The notes under the pieces: generated by a model
What the model saw: only the letters and a program-made list of their open reading frames with translations
Told to the model about the DNA's origin: nothing
Databases searched by the model: none
Made by a program: the position numbers and the translations under genes
Part shown: positions 1 to 10,905 of the stretch, piece by piece
Layout of the letters: each line of letters opens with the position of its first letter
Position numbering within the stretch: the first letter of the stretch is position 1
Assembly (NCBI GenBank): GCA_932521035.1
Contig: OW051492.1
Location: forward strand, 4,774,001-4,838,000
Length of the DNA stretch: 64,000 nt
Origin: Oscheius dolichura
Taxonomy: Eukaryota > Nematoda > Chromadorea > Rhabditida > Rhabditidae
Direction: 5' to 3'

Positions 1-1848
1 GAACGTAGAGAAGAGAATTCCTGAGGGAAGACGGCTCGCTTGAGAGCACCTCGGCCGGGATGGCTCCTTGTCTGAATCCGACCTCTATCCTCTTCGGAAG
101 ATCCATAATGGCTTCTCGGGCACCTTCCCATTTATGAGGTCCAGTTGTCCGGTAGACGTAAGGGGCACAAGGGCCGAAGGTTTGTCGGAGAGCCAGGACG
201 GGATCTTGAAGGAGAGTAGGCCAGAACTCTGGGCGACAGCCAATGATGGTGGCCAGCTCATCCATCATGTCCATGTAGTTGCACTGGAGGGTGTGTCGGG
301 GGCTGCCGTAGTACTGCTTCTGCATTCTTGTCCTCCTCTCAAGGACGTCCAGTCTCATCTCGCTGTTCGAGGGCAGCGGAGCCTGTCCCGTTAGGGTGGC
401 AAAGAAGACACGGGCTTGCATCTCGGCGATAGGCATGATCGAACCGAGGGGCTGAAGAGGGGGAGATATTGGGAGGTAGGGGACGACCGTACCTGGACAA
501 GACCGAGCACAGCCAGGGTGTGGTGTTTCTGGTTCAAGGGGAACATGAACTTGTAGAGGTCTACGTGGTTTTTGTTGACTTTTATGAAGTTGCCCTCCTC
601 CACAATGGGGAAGCCGATCTCATAGCCTGTCGAGCAGACCACGGCATCCACATTCTTCACCACGGACCCGTCGGTGAACTTAACATCCGTCTCCGTGAAG
701 CTGGCAATGTTCGGCTTGACAATGATGGTGCCCGCCGCGATCCTCACAGGAATATCGTCGTTCGTAGTCAGATGGGCCCTGAATTCTCTTGGTTCTCCGA
801 GGAGAGACGACACCTACCCGAAGACATCGTGCGTCGGTTTCAGTCCGTATTTCGCGTGGTCAAACTTCTTGTTCAATTTGGCTTCGAAGATTCGACTCCT
901 CAGAGATCGCGGTATTTTGAAGAGAGTCGCCTGGTTGAACCTCGTGTTCTAAACACCCTGTCCTCCTCTTCTGGTCGAAATACCTACCGTGCTGGCGTCA
1001 ATGGGTGCCCCGTTGTCGTACAGTCTGCTACATATCCACGATCCCCTCCTCGTCGACAGATATACCTGGTAGGCCACATGACTCAATTCCACGGCGACAT
1101 CTCCTCCAGAATTGCCGATTCCAACAGCCACGACCACCTTGTCCTCGTACCCTTTGGGTTCCTTGTAGTCGTGTGAATGGATGATCTTCCCCTTGAAGTT
1201 GTCCTGCCCCGGCCACTTGTCCGGCCACTGTGGCTTCGCGTGGTGTCCGGTGCAGACGAGTACCCCGTCGAACTGTTCCACCCTCACATTACCGTTCCTA
1301 AACGTGTTTCTCACCCGACCCCGTCAAAGAGACTAACGCGTCTTTGAATTCAACTTCCCACGTGCCGTCCTGGTCGTGGCTCGGTGTCCGTGTAATATTG
1401 AGCACCTTGTGGCCGAGCCTCACGTAGTTATCAAGGCCGAAGTGGTGTGCGTAATCACAAAAGTACTGAAACATTTCCTTGTTGTCGAAATAGCCCGCTG
1501 CCCACCTCTAGAAGTTTCCTGTTGTGCATGTAGTTGGCATATTCCGGTCTGGGAGGGAAGTCGCTGTAGGCCGTCATCTCTTTGGACGAGTTGATGACCG
1601 TCGACCTCATCACCGACGCCTCTACAAGTTGTCTTGTATTCCCCTTACAATTCAGACCGTACCTTCAACATCCGTCGGCTTGTAGTTCCAGAGACCGCCG
1701 AGTTTGTTGGTGGCCTCGAAGCAGACGGGCTCACAGCCATAGAGACGGGCATGCCTAGGAGGAAGAGATGCCTCGAAGGAGAGGAGACCCACCTGATGGC
1801 CGGCAGACCACTGGGTCCTGCCCCGATAATAGCCACCTTCTTTCCCAT
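1..1848 (-). CDS. Flavin-containing monooxygenase (FMO), 3' end cut by window edge
   Basis: NADPH- and FAD-dependent enzyme that oxygenates N- and S-containing compounds, normally at the ER membrane. The ATG at 1848 opens directly into the FAD-binding motif GAGPSG. The FMO signature FKGKIIHSHDY is near 1160-1190, and the NADPH-binding GIGNSG is near 1110. The family segment HNRKLLE-YFCDYAHHFGL spans a 40-nt intron (about 1458-1497). At least six introns of roughly 38-43 nt can be placed, all GT-AG. The C-terminal segment (DVLERRTRMQKQYYGSPRH and following) is still open at position 1, so the stop lies outside the window. An acceptor-like CCCTTTAG lies 16 nt upstream of the ATG. No break is needed once the introns are removed. 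Family identity is secure; the orthologue is not. Confidence 0.93.
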
Positions 1849-2435
1849 GGCGGTCGGGGAAGACTAAAGGGCAATAAACAAGAACGTGATAGAGATGAAG
1901 ATGTGCAAGAAACGTCGCCTTTTGTCCGCTTCAACGGTGATTAGATAAGGAACTACGTGGACCGGAGGTGGGGGAACAGTGAGGTCGGACACTTCTAGGC
2001 GGAGGAGTCTATGGACGGCGACTTGGAGGGATAACCTCGGGGGACGTACGGGGGAAGGGAGAGAGCCTGTCTCTGAAGGAGAGCCCAGTTATTCAGAGTA
2101 AAAAAAAATCACTTTTCTTCTTTTGTAGTGAAGCAGAGAAAGAAGGGCCACAACGAGAAGAGAAAGAGCGACGAGGCCGAGGATACCCCTGAAAGGGAAC
2201 GGGGTCATCTCGGGGAATTTCACTTACACAGTCTCTCCGAGCGCCATGTGGGCAAGGAAAACAAAATCAATCGGGCGACATTCTGTATTCGATTATTTGG
2301 TGTTATCTTTGGTCTCCGAGAAATAGACAATACAATTTATTCGTTGCACCGGGCACGGATAGAAATGTATACAAAATATGCTCTGCTCTACACGAAATGC
2401 TCTATTCGAGATCTGTTTCACCGGTCGCCGCCGTC
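1849..2435. other. Intergenic region between FMO start and the forkhead-array gene
   Basis: I see no convincing gene here. Only short open frames without family motifs occur on either strand. A reverse-strand AATAAA (TTTATT on the plus strand at 2336-2341) lies about 95 nt beyond the forkhead-array stop and is its likely poly(A) signal. The part next to 1848 should hold the FMO 5' UTR and promoter. Confidence 0.5.
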
Positions 2436-5358
2436 TCACTGGGCCCCGAGATGTTCCCGTAATCCACCGCGTTCCATTATATCCCACATATCTGAATCTT
2501 CTCTTCTTTACAGAGGACAGTCTCTCTACCGATATCCCGAAGTCCGTACACGTGCCGCATTGATCGAGGATATTTGCTGCCGAAGGCGTCCAGCCTCTTC
2601 CTCAGTTCCTTGTCCGTCGAGGGCGGGTAGCCGTATCGAGCATTGCCGTTTCCCTGGCAACCGATCTCATCCTCCCCGCGAGGCAGACTCACGTCGAAGC
2701 TGTCCCGTTTGGTGAAGGAGACGAGCAGTATGGATCGGATGGGGGCCGTAGCGGAGTCCATCTCCTTGTTCTCCTGGTAGTAGGGGAAGTAATGACTGAA
2801 AGAGGTTAGGGGAGGACGGGGAACACCTTACCAGAGAAAGACCATTATCTCATCTAAACTGCACATCTTCTGGTCGGAGTTGAGCATGGCGAGGTAGATG
2901 AGCAGGATTGGGGGGATCGCTGTATTGGCCGAGGGGATGTCCTAGGAGATAGATCTGGGGTTGGATCCGGACTGCTTACCTCTTCCTCCTCGTGCCGACT
3001 GGCCACGTTCCGTTTGCTCCTTTTCATCAACAGAGACACCTTCTTGTCGCCTTCAGGTGACTGATCGCTGCTCCTCTTCCTGTCCCCCACGCCTGCCGTC
3101 TTCGTCGTCGTACTCGTCGGTATCCCCTTTTTAATTGCCTTCTGACTAATTCTCCAATTAAATTGAATAACTCGCACCTTCGAGGGGATCTTCTCGTCAC
3201 CAAAGGACAGCATCTTGTTGAAGTCAATCCTGATCCTCCTCGTCTGGTACCGTCCTCCCCCTACGTTTCCCGTCTCCTTTTCAACTTCCTTGGGCGCATC
3301 AGGTTCATTTGTAGCATTCTAAAACACTTGTTCAAATGGCGAAGACCACTGCTTACCAGTTCCCCGTTATCGGTTTCTTCGTCCTCCTTGTCCGCCGTCT
3401 TCTCTATTTTTTGACTGGGACCACCAAACCAGTTGTAGTCCTCGACGTCTACGAATTCTTCCATTTCGTCCGTGTCCCTTCTCTCTATTCGTCCTCCCTT
3501 CCGATCATCCGTCTCTTCTTCCTTGTCTTCTCCTCTTCCTTCTTTCTCTTCATTTGTCTCATCGAATCCCGACTCCTCCTGTCCAATCCCCTCGTCTTCC
3601 TCCTCCTCCTCCTTCAAATCCCAGTCCGCTTCTTCATTCTCCTCCTCCTCTCTGGTCTTCTTCTCTCCAGCCGGTATTGCACTCCCTGCCAATTTTTTGA
3701 ATTGTGGTGGAAAGAGTCGATCCCATTTCTCTATAAATTATCTTCCCTCAAAAATCAAATATAAAATGGCACCTCTAGTGGCGACTCCGTAGTCCTCAAT
3801 GCATATTTTCGGATGTTTGTTCTCGAACTTGAGCAGTTCCCCGACGAGTCTCTTCTTCGTCTTCTCCAATAATCCAAATGCCATACATTTCGAGTTCGAC
3901 TTCTGTTCCTATATTTCCTGATATTAAAAAAAGAGACAAAACAAACATTGTCGACCATCATTTTATTGAAGTGCTTGTGGAGCACTTCCTTGAGAAACGC
4001 CTTCCATCCCGTCGCCTCCGTGCAACTGAAATAGTAGATGTTGTCTCTGAAATAGATAATATAAATAAAACAAGAAATATGGATAGATTACTTCATCCAA
4101 GTGTGAAATTCTCTGGGATAGACGAATTTCTTCTCACTGTGGAGATGGGCGAGGAGGGCGTAGTAGAGGATGCCGAGTTTCGGTTTTATTATTTCTGTCG
4201 GAATGGATTCTTCACTCCTTTCATATGGATTTCGATCCGTCGAAGCCAGCTGTGATTTGGCTTTTCCGAATGAATATACCAATTTCCTCAACTCATCCTC
4301 GTTCTGTTGTAATTCTCCTTTGGCAATCGCCGGCCACAAGTCTGGAGCTGTGCTTATCTCCCCGGTGTCATTCCGATTACCTGGATTCTCCATTCCATAT
4401 ATTTTTGGATCTGGGTGTTCTTTTTGAAATTTCTCGAAGAAACTCGTTATCATGGCCACCTTATCCTCTTTGATATAATAAACATTGAGAATGCCATTTC
4501 CCAGTTTGTCCGTACTCGCCGGCGTGCTCAGCTTCTCTCTCCCAAAAATTCCACGAGCCGCTTTCAAAGCTTCGTTTGCATTTTGCTTTTTCCATTTTTT
4601 ATCAGCTGTTTTATAATAAGGAAAGTGTCTTCTGAAAAGGAAATTCTGCGAAATATGGAGGACTCACTCGATGAAAGCAAATATTTCAGATGCTAAAAGA
4701 CGGCCAGATTGACTGTTCATGATAGCCAATCCTATCAAATACCGTTCGGGTATAGGCGGTTTGGGCCATTCAATAGGCTGAACTTCGAATGGTAAAAAAA
4801 AGCTAAAAAGTACCTGAGAATTCAATATGACATCAGGAAGTGGCTCCCCCTCGCGATATTCTCCTTTGGCCATCAAATCCCAGAACCCTAAACAAGCGTT
4901 CGGGTATATAAGGTACTCTTCAAACCAGGATATCGCATGGAATAGACTGGAGATTTCGGATCACGATGGTGACAGTAAAACCGTTGAAATCTCTTGATGC
5001 AATACTGTTCTTTATCTGCCGGAATATAATACTCGCAGTAATCGCTCTGTATACTGATTGAGTTGGCTTAAAATACAACCCACTGGCTCGTAGACCCTTC
5101 GCTGCAGAAGGCCGTTTGTAGTCTTTAAAAACTGCGCTATATAGCTCAGTGGAGTATCGTTGTAATATGGAAAATGTTTACTAAATCATTCATTCACAAA
5201 GAAGAAAAATCCCAATCAACTCACTACAAGAATACAGCAATAGTTTCAGCGCTGAGGCTTTTTCTCTCACTGTTGAGGACAGCCAAAATAGCCAGTTGGT
5301 TCAACGTCAACAAAGGTTTCTCCCATTTAAACCCGTGGCAATAATCATGGTCGATCAT
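2436..5358 (-). CDS. Protein with four tandem forkhead-like (winged-helix) modules
   Basis: Spliced by eye from ATG 5358 to TGA 2436, about 815 aa with about twelve introns of 35-47 nt. Four segments share a forkhead pattern: KP near the start, an L..LA..NS helix, E[IF]..F, then [FI].YY/F. Module A (about 5325-5110) has WEKPLLTLNQ, VLNSERKSLS and KHFPYY. Module B (4780-4540) has WPKPPIPERYLIGLAIMNS and RHFPYY. Module C (4195-3955) has IIKPKLGILYYALLAHL and DNIYYF. Module D (2965-2640) has AIPPILLIYLAMLNS and HYFPYYQENKE. In canonical forkheads FPYY is followed by WQNSIRHNLS; here the recognition-helix part is divergent in every copy. Modules C and D are separated by a long acidic Glu-rich linker (about 3690-3420) and a Lys/Arg-rich stretch. 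A TGTTTAG acceptor lies just upstream of the ATG. DNA binding is plausible but unproven. No multi-forkhead family is known to me; module calls are from pattern, not from a profile search. Confidence 0.72.
3440..3690 (-). repeat. Low-complexity Glu-rich coding stretch
   Basis: Plus-strand CT-rich sequence, rich in CCT/CTC/TTC. On the reverse strand it encodes runs of Glu with some Asp and Lys in the linker between forkhead-like modules C and D. The Ser/Leu/Phe-rich plus-strand frames over it are shadows. Confidence 0.7.
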
Positions 5359-5910
5359 TTTCTAAACATTAGATTTCGAAGTACGGAGTTGAAAAGTGGA
5401 AACACCATAATGAAAGTAAAGAAAATTCAAGTAGGGTTCTGCTACTTTCTGCGTCTCTGTTGCGTTTCGTGTCGAACGCGTAATCTACACGAGTAGGGAT
5501 GAAACTTCTGTGAAATCTAAGTTCACTTGATACTAGCATTGGAGAAAACAGCTTTCTTACAGCCATAAATTCATAGAAGATCCCCCAACGATGGCACTTG
5601 GAAACGAAATAGCCAATTTTCCCATTTGAATTACCGTAAACTATTCTGTTCTAAAACTAAAATAAAGTTCAATCTTTATTGAGAGAATGCATGCAAGCAC
5701 GTGCAGTATAAGTTGCTCTAAAAGAACAGGTCAAAATAATGAGTAAAACGGCTCAAGTGATACAATTATAAAACAATCTGTTTTAAGCATGCAAAGTTAA
5801 TAGCGGTCGATCTATGGTGAGATCATATATACAAACAACCCTCAAAAGGGATAACAATCTAACAAACATTGCAAATTACAAATATTAGTTAAGCACCGAA
5901 GTGGTAGTAA
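5359..5910. other. AT-rich intergenic region
   Basis: I see no gene. The stretch separates the start of the forkhead-array gene from the stop of the repeat-bearing gene on the same strand. Short open frames on both strands carry no recognisable motif. Confidence 0.5.
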
Positions 5911-7290
5911 TCAACGTAGTTTACCGCGGAACTGTTCGTTTGGTGTATGTCTGAATCCAGCCAAATCCATTGTAGAGACGGTACGTCGTTGCCCAAGTGT
6001 GTTCTGATGCATAAAACTTTTCGGAAAATTCAATTCTTCACGACGTGCTTGAGCGAACTGTTCGTTTGGTGTATGATTGGGTCCAGCCAAATTCATTGAA
6101 GAGAGAGCACGTCGTGGTCCAAATGTATCTCCGTTCATAAACTTTTTAGTATAATGAAGTTGTTCATGTTGTGCTTGAGCGACGTGCGAATGAGATGTCT
6201 CAGTAAAATTATTCAATCCAATGACGCTTTTTGCAGGAAAAGAACCTAACATTCCTCTATTTGGCTGCATATCACGGCCAGAGGATATACCTGCAGAAGA
6301 TAGGCATCCCATTGATCTAAACGATGCATGATGAAAGGCATATAAAATGAAAACAACCCCGAGATGTGTCTACTTTTTAGAAGAGAACGTCCAGGTTCTG
6401 CTCTTCTCTCATTCCAATTTCGGCTTGGACGCCTGACGGTGGCATTGTCAAAATGTACTCGAGGTTGCTGATGATACTGCCTGTCATAAGTTTCAGGCGC
6501 CCGAGTTGTTTTATGGTCGTACTGAATTAAAGCAATGTTTATGACTTTCAGCAAAACATACCTGTCCTCGTCGTTGGCGAAAATTAAGTTGGTTGCGATA
6601 CTGAGCAGAAAGTGGCGCAACAATCATTTCATCATCATCATCAGTTATTTTAGAGACTTCCTCCAAAATGTCCAAAGCAGAACGACGATCCCTGCTAAAA
6701 CTACATCGTCGTTTATTGCAAACTGTGACAAACCCTCTTTTGGAACCATTAGAACTATGAGAAGCTCCTGAGGTGTTGTAATAATCTGCATGCATCGGCA
6801 AAGGGGTTGATGTCAGTAACGGACGAACACTTGCTGAATAAACCGGTGATTAACGATATAGAGAAAAAAAATACATCTTGTGCTAGAAGAAGGATATACC
6901 ATCTGTGATTGTTGATGGCTCAAATCTTGGTAATACATCGTTTGCTGCCCGGGTGGAAAGAAATGCGGTGGATAAACAGTTCCGGCGGGACTAGCAACTA
7001 TTATTACTGGTGAATGTTGAGCTGAACATTGCATATAGAAATAATATGAGAAAGAGTTCACTACCGACAGGCATCACCAAATGAGAAGGTTGACGTTGAG
7101 GCGTACCGGCCATGTAATGCTGGTCCAATGGAGGATAAAAGCAGGCTTGATTAGGATAATTGCCGTACGGCATGGTAGATTGTTGAACTAGTGCTGGATA
7201 ATAGTACTGTAAGTATCGCTTGATACGAAAATTAAAAACGAAAACCTGTCCCGATTCATTCATTAGTTGTGGTGGAATATTTGGGTGCAT
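5911..7290 (-). CDS. Unrecognised P/Q/Y-rich, probably disordered protein with 42-residue C-terminal repeats
   Basis: Spliced model from ATG 7290 (MHPNIPPQLMNESGQ) to the stop at 5911, about 400 aa with introns of about 38-60 nt. The N-terminal half is rich in Pro, Gln, Tyr and His, for example YYPALVQQSTMPYGNYPNQ and HFFPPGQQTMYYQD. The middle carries a basic segment (NKRRCSFSRDRRSALDILEE) followed by an acidic patch (ITDDDDE). The C-terminus holds near-identical units ending RRALSSMNLAGPNHTPNEQF and RRTVSTMDLAGFRHTPNEQF. No signal peptide, membrane segment or known domain is visible. The composition resembles RNA-associated or condensate proteins, but that is only inference. An ATTTCAG acceptor lies 13 nt before the ATG, a possible trans-splice site. 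The stop is followed by AT-rich intergenic DNA. Confidence 0.68.
5926..6300 (-). repeat. Tandem 126-nt (42-aa) coding repeats
   Basis: The plus-strand string GAACTGTTCGTTTGGTGTATG recurs with a 126-nt period, beginning near 5929 and 6055. A third, degenerate unit begins near 6181. The repeats stay in frame in the reverse-strand gene, giving two good 42-residue copies and one decayed copy with AQAQHEQ. Confidence 0.82.
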
Positions 7291-7492
7291 CGTAAAAGTT
7301 TTCCTGAAATTTTTGAAAAGATGAGCACTAGTTAATACAATACAGAACATAATGTAAAATTCGCAGGTATTATAATGCTACATACATGATGACAAGCAGG
7401 AAATTTTTGTGAAACAAAACTTTATTATGAAAATTAATTGCAAAGTAACAGCCAAAAATGTAATTGTAACAAAAACAAAACCCGAATGCATC

Positions 7493-9476
7493 TTATATGG
7501 ATGATGTAGCCTGGATTTCTGCGTACACAAGCTCTCTGTTGTAATTATAGCATTCCACCATCTCGGCTTCACTAAAATTGTTTAGTGTATGACAGGAAGC
7601 CATTACCTGTCATTCGAAACTGTGTTTAGCGTTTTTATACGATACTTAGGTGTTTCAAAAGGTAAAGCTGAATGAGCGTTGGCTGCAGTCATGGTGCCGT
7701 TTATAAGAGGTGTTTGTTCGTTTATGTCGGAATATACTGCTAAAGCATTCCTAGAATGCTCATCCCTCCTGAAATTACTAGTGTCGGCGACACAACTTTT
7801 CTGTTGATAAACGCTGATTTCGAGTAACAGGTCAGACAGTTTTAATGGAAGCGAACATACCTGGGTTCTTCTTCCTTACTAAACTCTTTGAGCTCAGCGT
7901 AATCCGAAATGCTATAAATTAGGAATTAACAGTGTTGTAAATAGAATCACCTAAAAGTTGGCTGGACACACAACTTCCATAACTCATGACTTAAATCATA
8001 GGTTAATACACCACCTGCGTGCTTGAACACAAATCTAAGCATAAGAATGCCATCCGTCCTAAAGGTATCAGTTTCCACATTATATTTGTCGACTAACTTT
8101 AAAATACTATAAGTGAAATAGTCTAAAAGCGTCTTGTGGTGCATAGGGTTTGACTGTACTCCAAGTACATTGGTTGCTGAAGCAACAAGAATGTCTTCTG
8201 TCTGAAATTTTACATTAACAGCAGCATCAAAAGAGTCACCGGTATTATCGAGTCAAGTAAAGCATTTCTATTAGTTTGTGAAATAAGGAAAACAGTCCAT
8301 CGAATAGCCGAGAGAAGATTCACAATAAACAACATTATCAGCCAGAAGTAGATCACGACAAATATTTTCTCGTTAATGAAATTCATCATAATAACACATT
8401 GCAATGAAATCTGATGTGTATTTGCTAATACCTAAAATTTTGATATAACTTTCTGCCTAATGAAAAATAACCATTCTGTCGACATCACAACGAACTAAAG
8501 TGGGGAAGAAGGATTGTACAGTATCCATATCATCTTTATCCCATTTCATACCCATGACCTGAATACACGAAGTTTACCGAGACCTGTTCGAATATTACCT
8601 GGACTCCCCAAAACAGATTAAAATGATGAGGTATAATGTAGCAAAGGAGGATAAACTGAACCGCAACATTGGTAAGTGCTAACCATTTCCTTATCACATA
8701 GCACACTGTTACTGATCGTCCAGTTAACGGCCTGTAAGCAAAACTCTGCAGGAAAATAGACCGTTACTCTTTTGTACGCATTCTGAAACTATCGGAAATG
8801 AGCTTAGCCAGTTTTCCTAGAGCTTCTTTTCGTTTATCTGCAGCCAAAGCTCTAATTGCTATCGCTTCACGCACTACGCTTTCAAGATCACTTCCTGAAA
8901 ATTTGTAATAGCGTGCAAGTGCAACTAACCATTGCAAATGGTTACAGCCATGAGGTTCCAGCCCCAACGTGGCAAGAGAAACAGCACTCCCTGCACTACT
9001 ATTATGTATGGCACCCACTGAAACACTAAAATAAATAAGATGCTCAGAAGCGTCTGCCTGATAATAAACGATGTGTTGAGTTTCTTCATCCATTAAATTT
9101 GAAGCCTTTTCTGGAATTTCTATAGGGGTACGAAGTACAACCTTGTCTTTAATGTAACAGTAATCATGATAATACTTTGACCAAGACTCTGTATGTTTTA
9201 TAAATATTGAGCATATATCTCTAATATACCTGTACTCTCAGCAGGAACCATGCACTGAATAGGGTCACCAAAAGTTTGCTTGGTTGCCGTAAGTGCAACA
9301 AATGCAAATAAGATCCAAACAGTAGTATGGGCGTTTAATGTGTCTACCATGTCTTCGGCATGTTTACGTTGACCCTAAAATCGCTGATGTGATCTTGACA
9401 TATATGAATTACAAATGTAACGCTGAAAACTTACACCTTTTAGGTAACTTATAAGGTTATCAGGTACTTGTAACAT
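7493..9476 (-). CDS. Innexin gap-junction protein
   Basis: Invertebrate gap-junction subunit with four membrane segments. Reading from ATG 9476 (MLQVPDNLISYLKG), TM1 is TTVWILFAFVALTATKQ. The first extracellular loop has two Cys (GDPIQCMVPAES then YYHDYCYIKDK). The innexin signature VYYQWVPYIIVV is near 9055, spanning a short intron. SGSDLES then follows. TM3 is WLALTNVAVQFILLCYII. The second loop has two Cys (TLVRCDVDR and QCVIMMNFINEKIF). TM4 is IFVVIYFWLIMLFIVNLL. The conserved cytoplasmic motif appears as RTDGILMLRFVFKHAGG near 8030. The tail ends ELVYAEIQATSSI at TAA 7493. Introns are about 35-60 nt. The start is uncertain, because an upstream open segment (MKPFETKKFPRN, near 9700) might be a 5' exon. 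The gene is AT-rich. Confidence 0.92.
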
Positions 9477-9780
9477 GTCTTCTAGTCGGTCTGCAATTGA
9501 ATATATGAAATATGAGCAATAGTAAAATTCTATTTGGTACGAATGTCTTCTTACAGTTACAAAAAAATTTACGATGAGAACTATAACAGAAGGACAAAGA
9601 AAACAAGACAAAATGTTTGTAGCCCTACAATTCTGAAAAAAAAAGATTCACTGATTTTCACGTTCCGCGGGAATTTCTTGGTTTCAAACGGTTTCATCTC
9701 GTTTTCTTGTTCACTGTAATCCTCTTTGATCATTTCATTTCATTCATTCTCTTTTTTCAATACACCGAGCGATTGACAAG
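9477..9780. promoter_or_regulatory. Divergent intergenic region between innexin and PSMD14
   Basis: About 300 nt of AT-rich DNA separate the likely innexin start (minus) and the PSMD14 ATG (plus). It should contain both 5' regions and could be a shared promoter. A TTCAATTGCAG acceptor-like site lies upstream of the innexin ATG on the reverse strand. No specific factor site is identifiable. Confidence 0.4.
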
Positions 9781-10869
9781 ATGGACGCTCTTCTTCGTGG
9801 TTTGATGAATGTGAGCTAGATTTGCCCAAATTGATATCAACTCTGTTTATAGTTGCAAAATCAGAAGGATGCTACCGATAAGTTGGATCACCCGGATACG
9901 GTATGCACCCTGTTTCAGGTGGAAACAATAAGTCACTGCTTTAGGCTGAAACAGTGAACATATCGGCACTGGCGCTGTTGAAGATGTTGCGCCACGCGCG
10001 CTCGGGTGTTCCTCTGGAGGTGATGGGCCTTATGCTGGGCACTTTCGTCGATGACTACACCATCAACGTGGTCGACGTCTTTGCCATGCCCCAAAGCGGC
10101 ACCAGCATCACCGTCGAGTCGGTCGACCCCGTCTACCAGACCAAGCACCTCGACAAGCTTCAGCGCACCGGGCGCAGCGAGATGGTCGTCGGATGGTTAG
10201 CGCCTGCCCGTCTCGGTCCCTACCCCGTTTAGGTACCACTCGCATCCGGGCTTCGGCTGTTGGCTGTCGTCCGTCGATGTCAACACCCAGCAGTCCTTCG
10301 AGGCCCTCCACCCCCGCGCGGTGGCCGTCGTTGTCGACCCCATCCAGTCGGTGAAAGGGAAAGTCATGCTCGAGGCCTTCCGCTCCATCAATCAGATGGC
10401 CATCAATCCGCGCTCTCTGGCCCCGACCGGCGAGGCCCGCCAGGTGACCGGCAACCTCGGCGACCTGGTGAAGCCCTCGATTTCGGCCAAGGTGCAGGGC
10501 CTGAATGCCAAGTACTACGCGCTGGCCGTGAACTACAAGCTGTCCCCAAGGGAGCAGAAGATGCTGGACTGTATGAACCGGAAGGACTGGAGCGAGGGCT
10601 TCAAAGCAGTCTCGTTCACCTCGACGTGTAAGCACAACCTGGAGGAGATGCAGGAGATGGTCAAGATGACGGAGCTTTTCACGAAGGACATGGAGGGCAG
10701 GGACTCGACCAAGACGAAGACCAAGAAGGAGCAGGAACAGGAGGAGCAGATCAAAAAGTACGGAAAGCTCAACGCCAAGCACCGACTGGAGGACGCCGCC
10801 CATCGGCTGATGCACGAGAACATCGTCTCCCAGCTGAAGACGATGGTCGGTAGCCACTCCTTCAACTGA
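9781..10869 (+). CDS. PSMD14: 26S proteasome regulatory subunit Rpn11/PSMD14 (JAMM deubiquitinase)
   Basis: Zn-dependent deubiquitinase of the proteasome lid that removes ubiquitin chains from committed substrates. Exons run 9781-9810, about 9854-9901, about 9945-10198 and about 10236-10869, joined by introns of about 37-44 nt. The protein is about 320 aa, close to the usual 310. The MPN+/JAMM residues are intact: the upstream Glu in [11 protein letters not shown] and the metal motif [14 protein letters not shown], whose first Tyr-His follows the third intron. [10 protein letters not shown] and the C-terminal [20 protein letters not shown] are also family-like. The first two exons are AT-rich and the last two very GC-rich, so a composition boundary cuts this gene. 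AATAAA at 10880-10885 follows the stop closely. Confidence 0.97.
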
Positions 10870-10879
10870 ACAAACTGAT

Positions 10880-10905
10880 AATAAATCTCTGGGTGACACT
10901 TTATT
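10880..10905. terminator. Overlapping poly(A) signals for convergent genes
   Basis: AATAAA at 10880-10885 serves the plus-strand PSMD14. TTTATT at 10900-10905 is AATAAA on the reverse strand and serves the F-box gene. The two hexamers face each other with 14 nt between them, so the mature 3' ends of the two mRNAs must nearly abut or overlap. Confidence 0.75.

Noticed and set aside
1450..1510. Apparent frameshift in FMO between HNRKLLE and the downstream family block
   Set aside because: A 40-nt GT-AG intron ending TGTTTCAG joins LLE directly to YFCDYAHHFGL in frame, exactly as in the family; the supposed extra coding bases are intron.
3336..3792. Plus-strand Ser/Leu/Phe-rich frames
   Set aside because: Antisense shadows of the Glu-rich linker in the forkhead-array gene.
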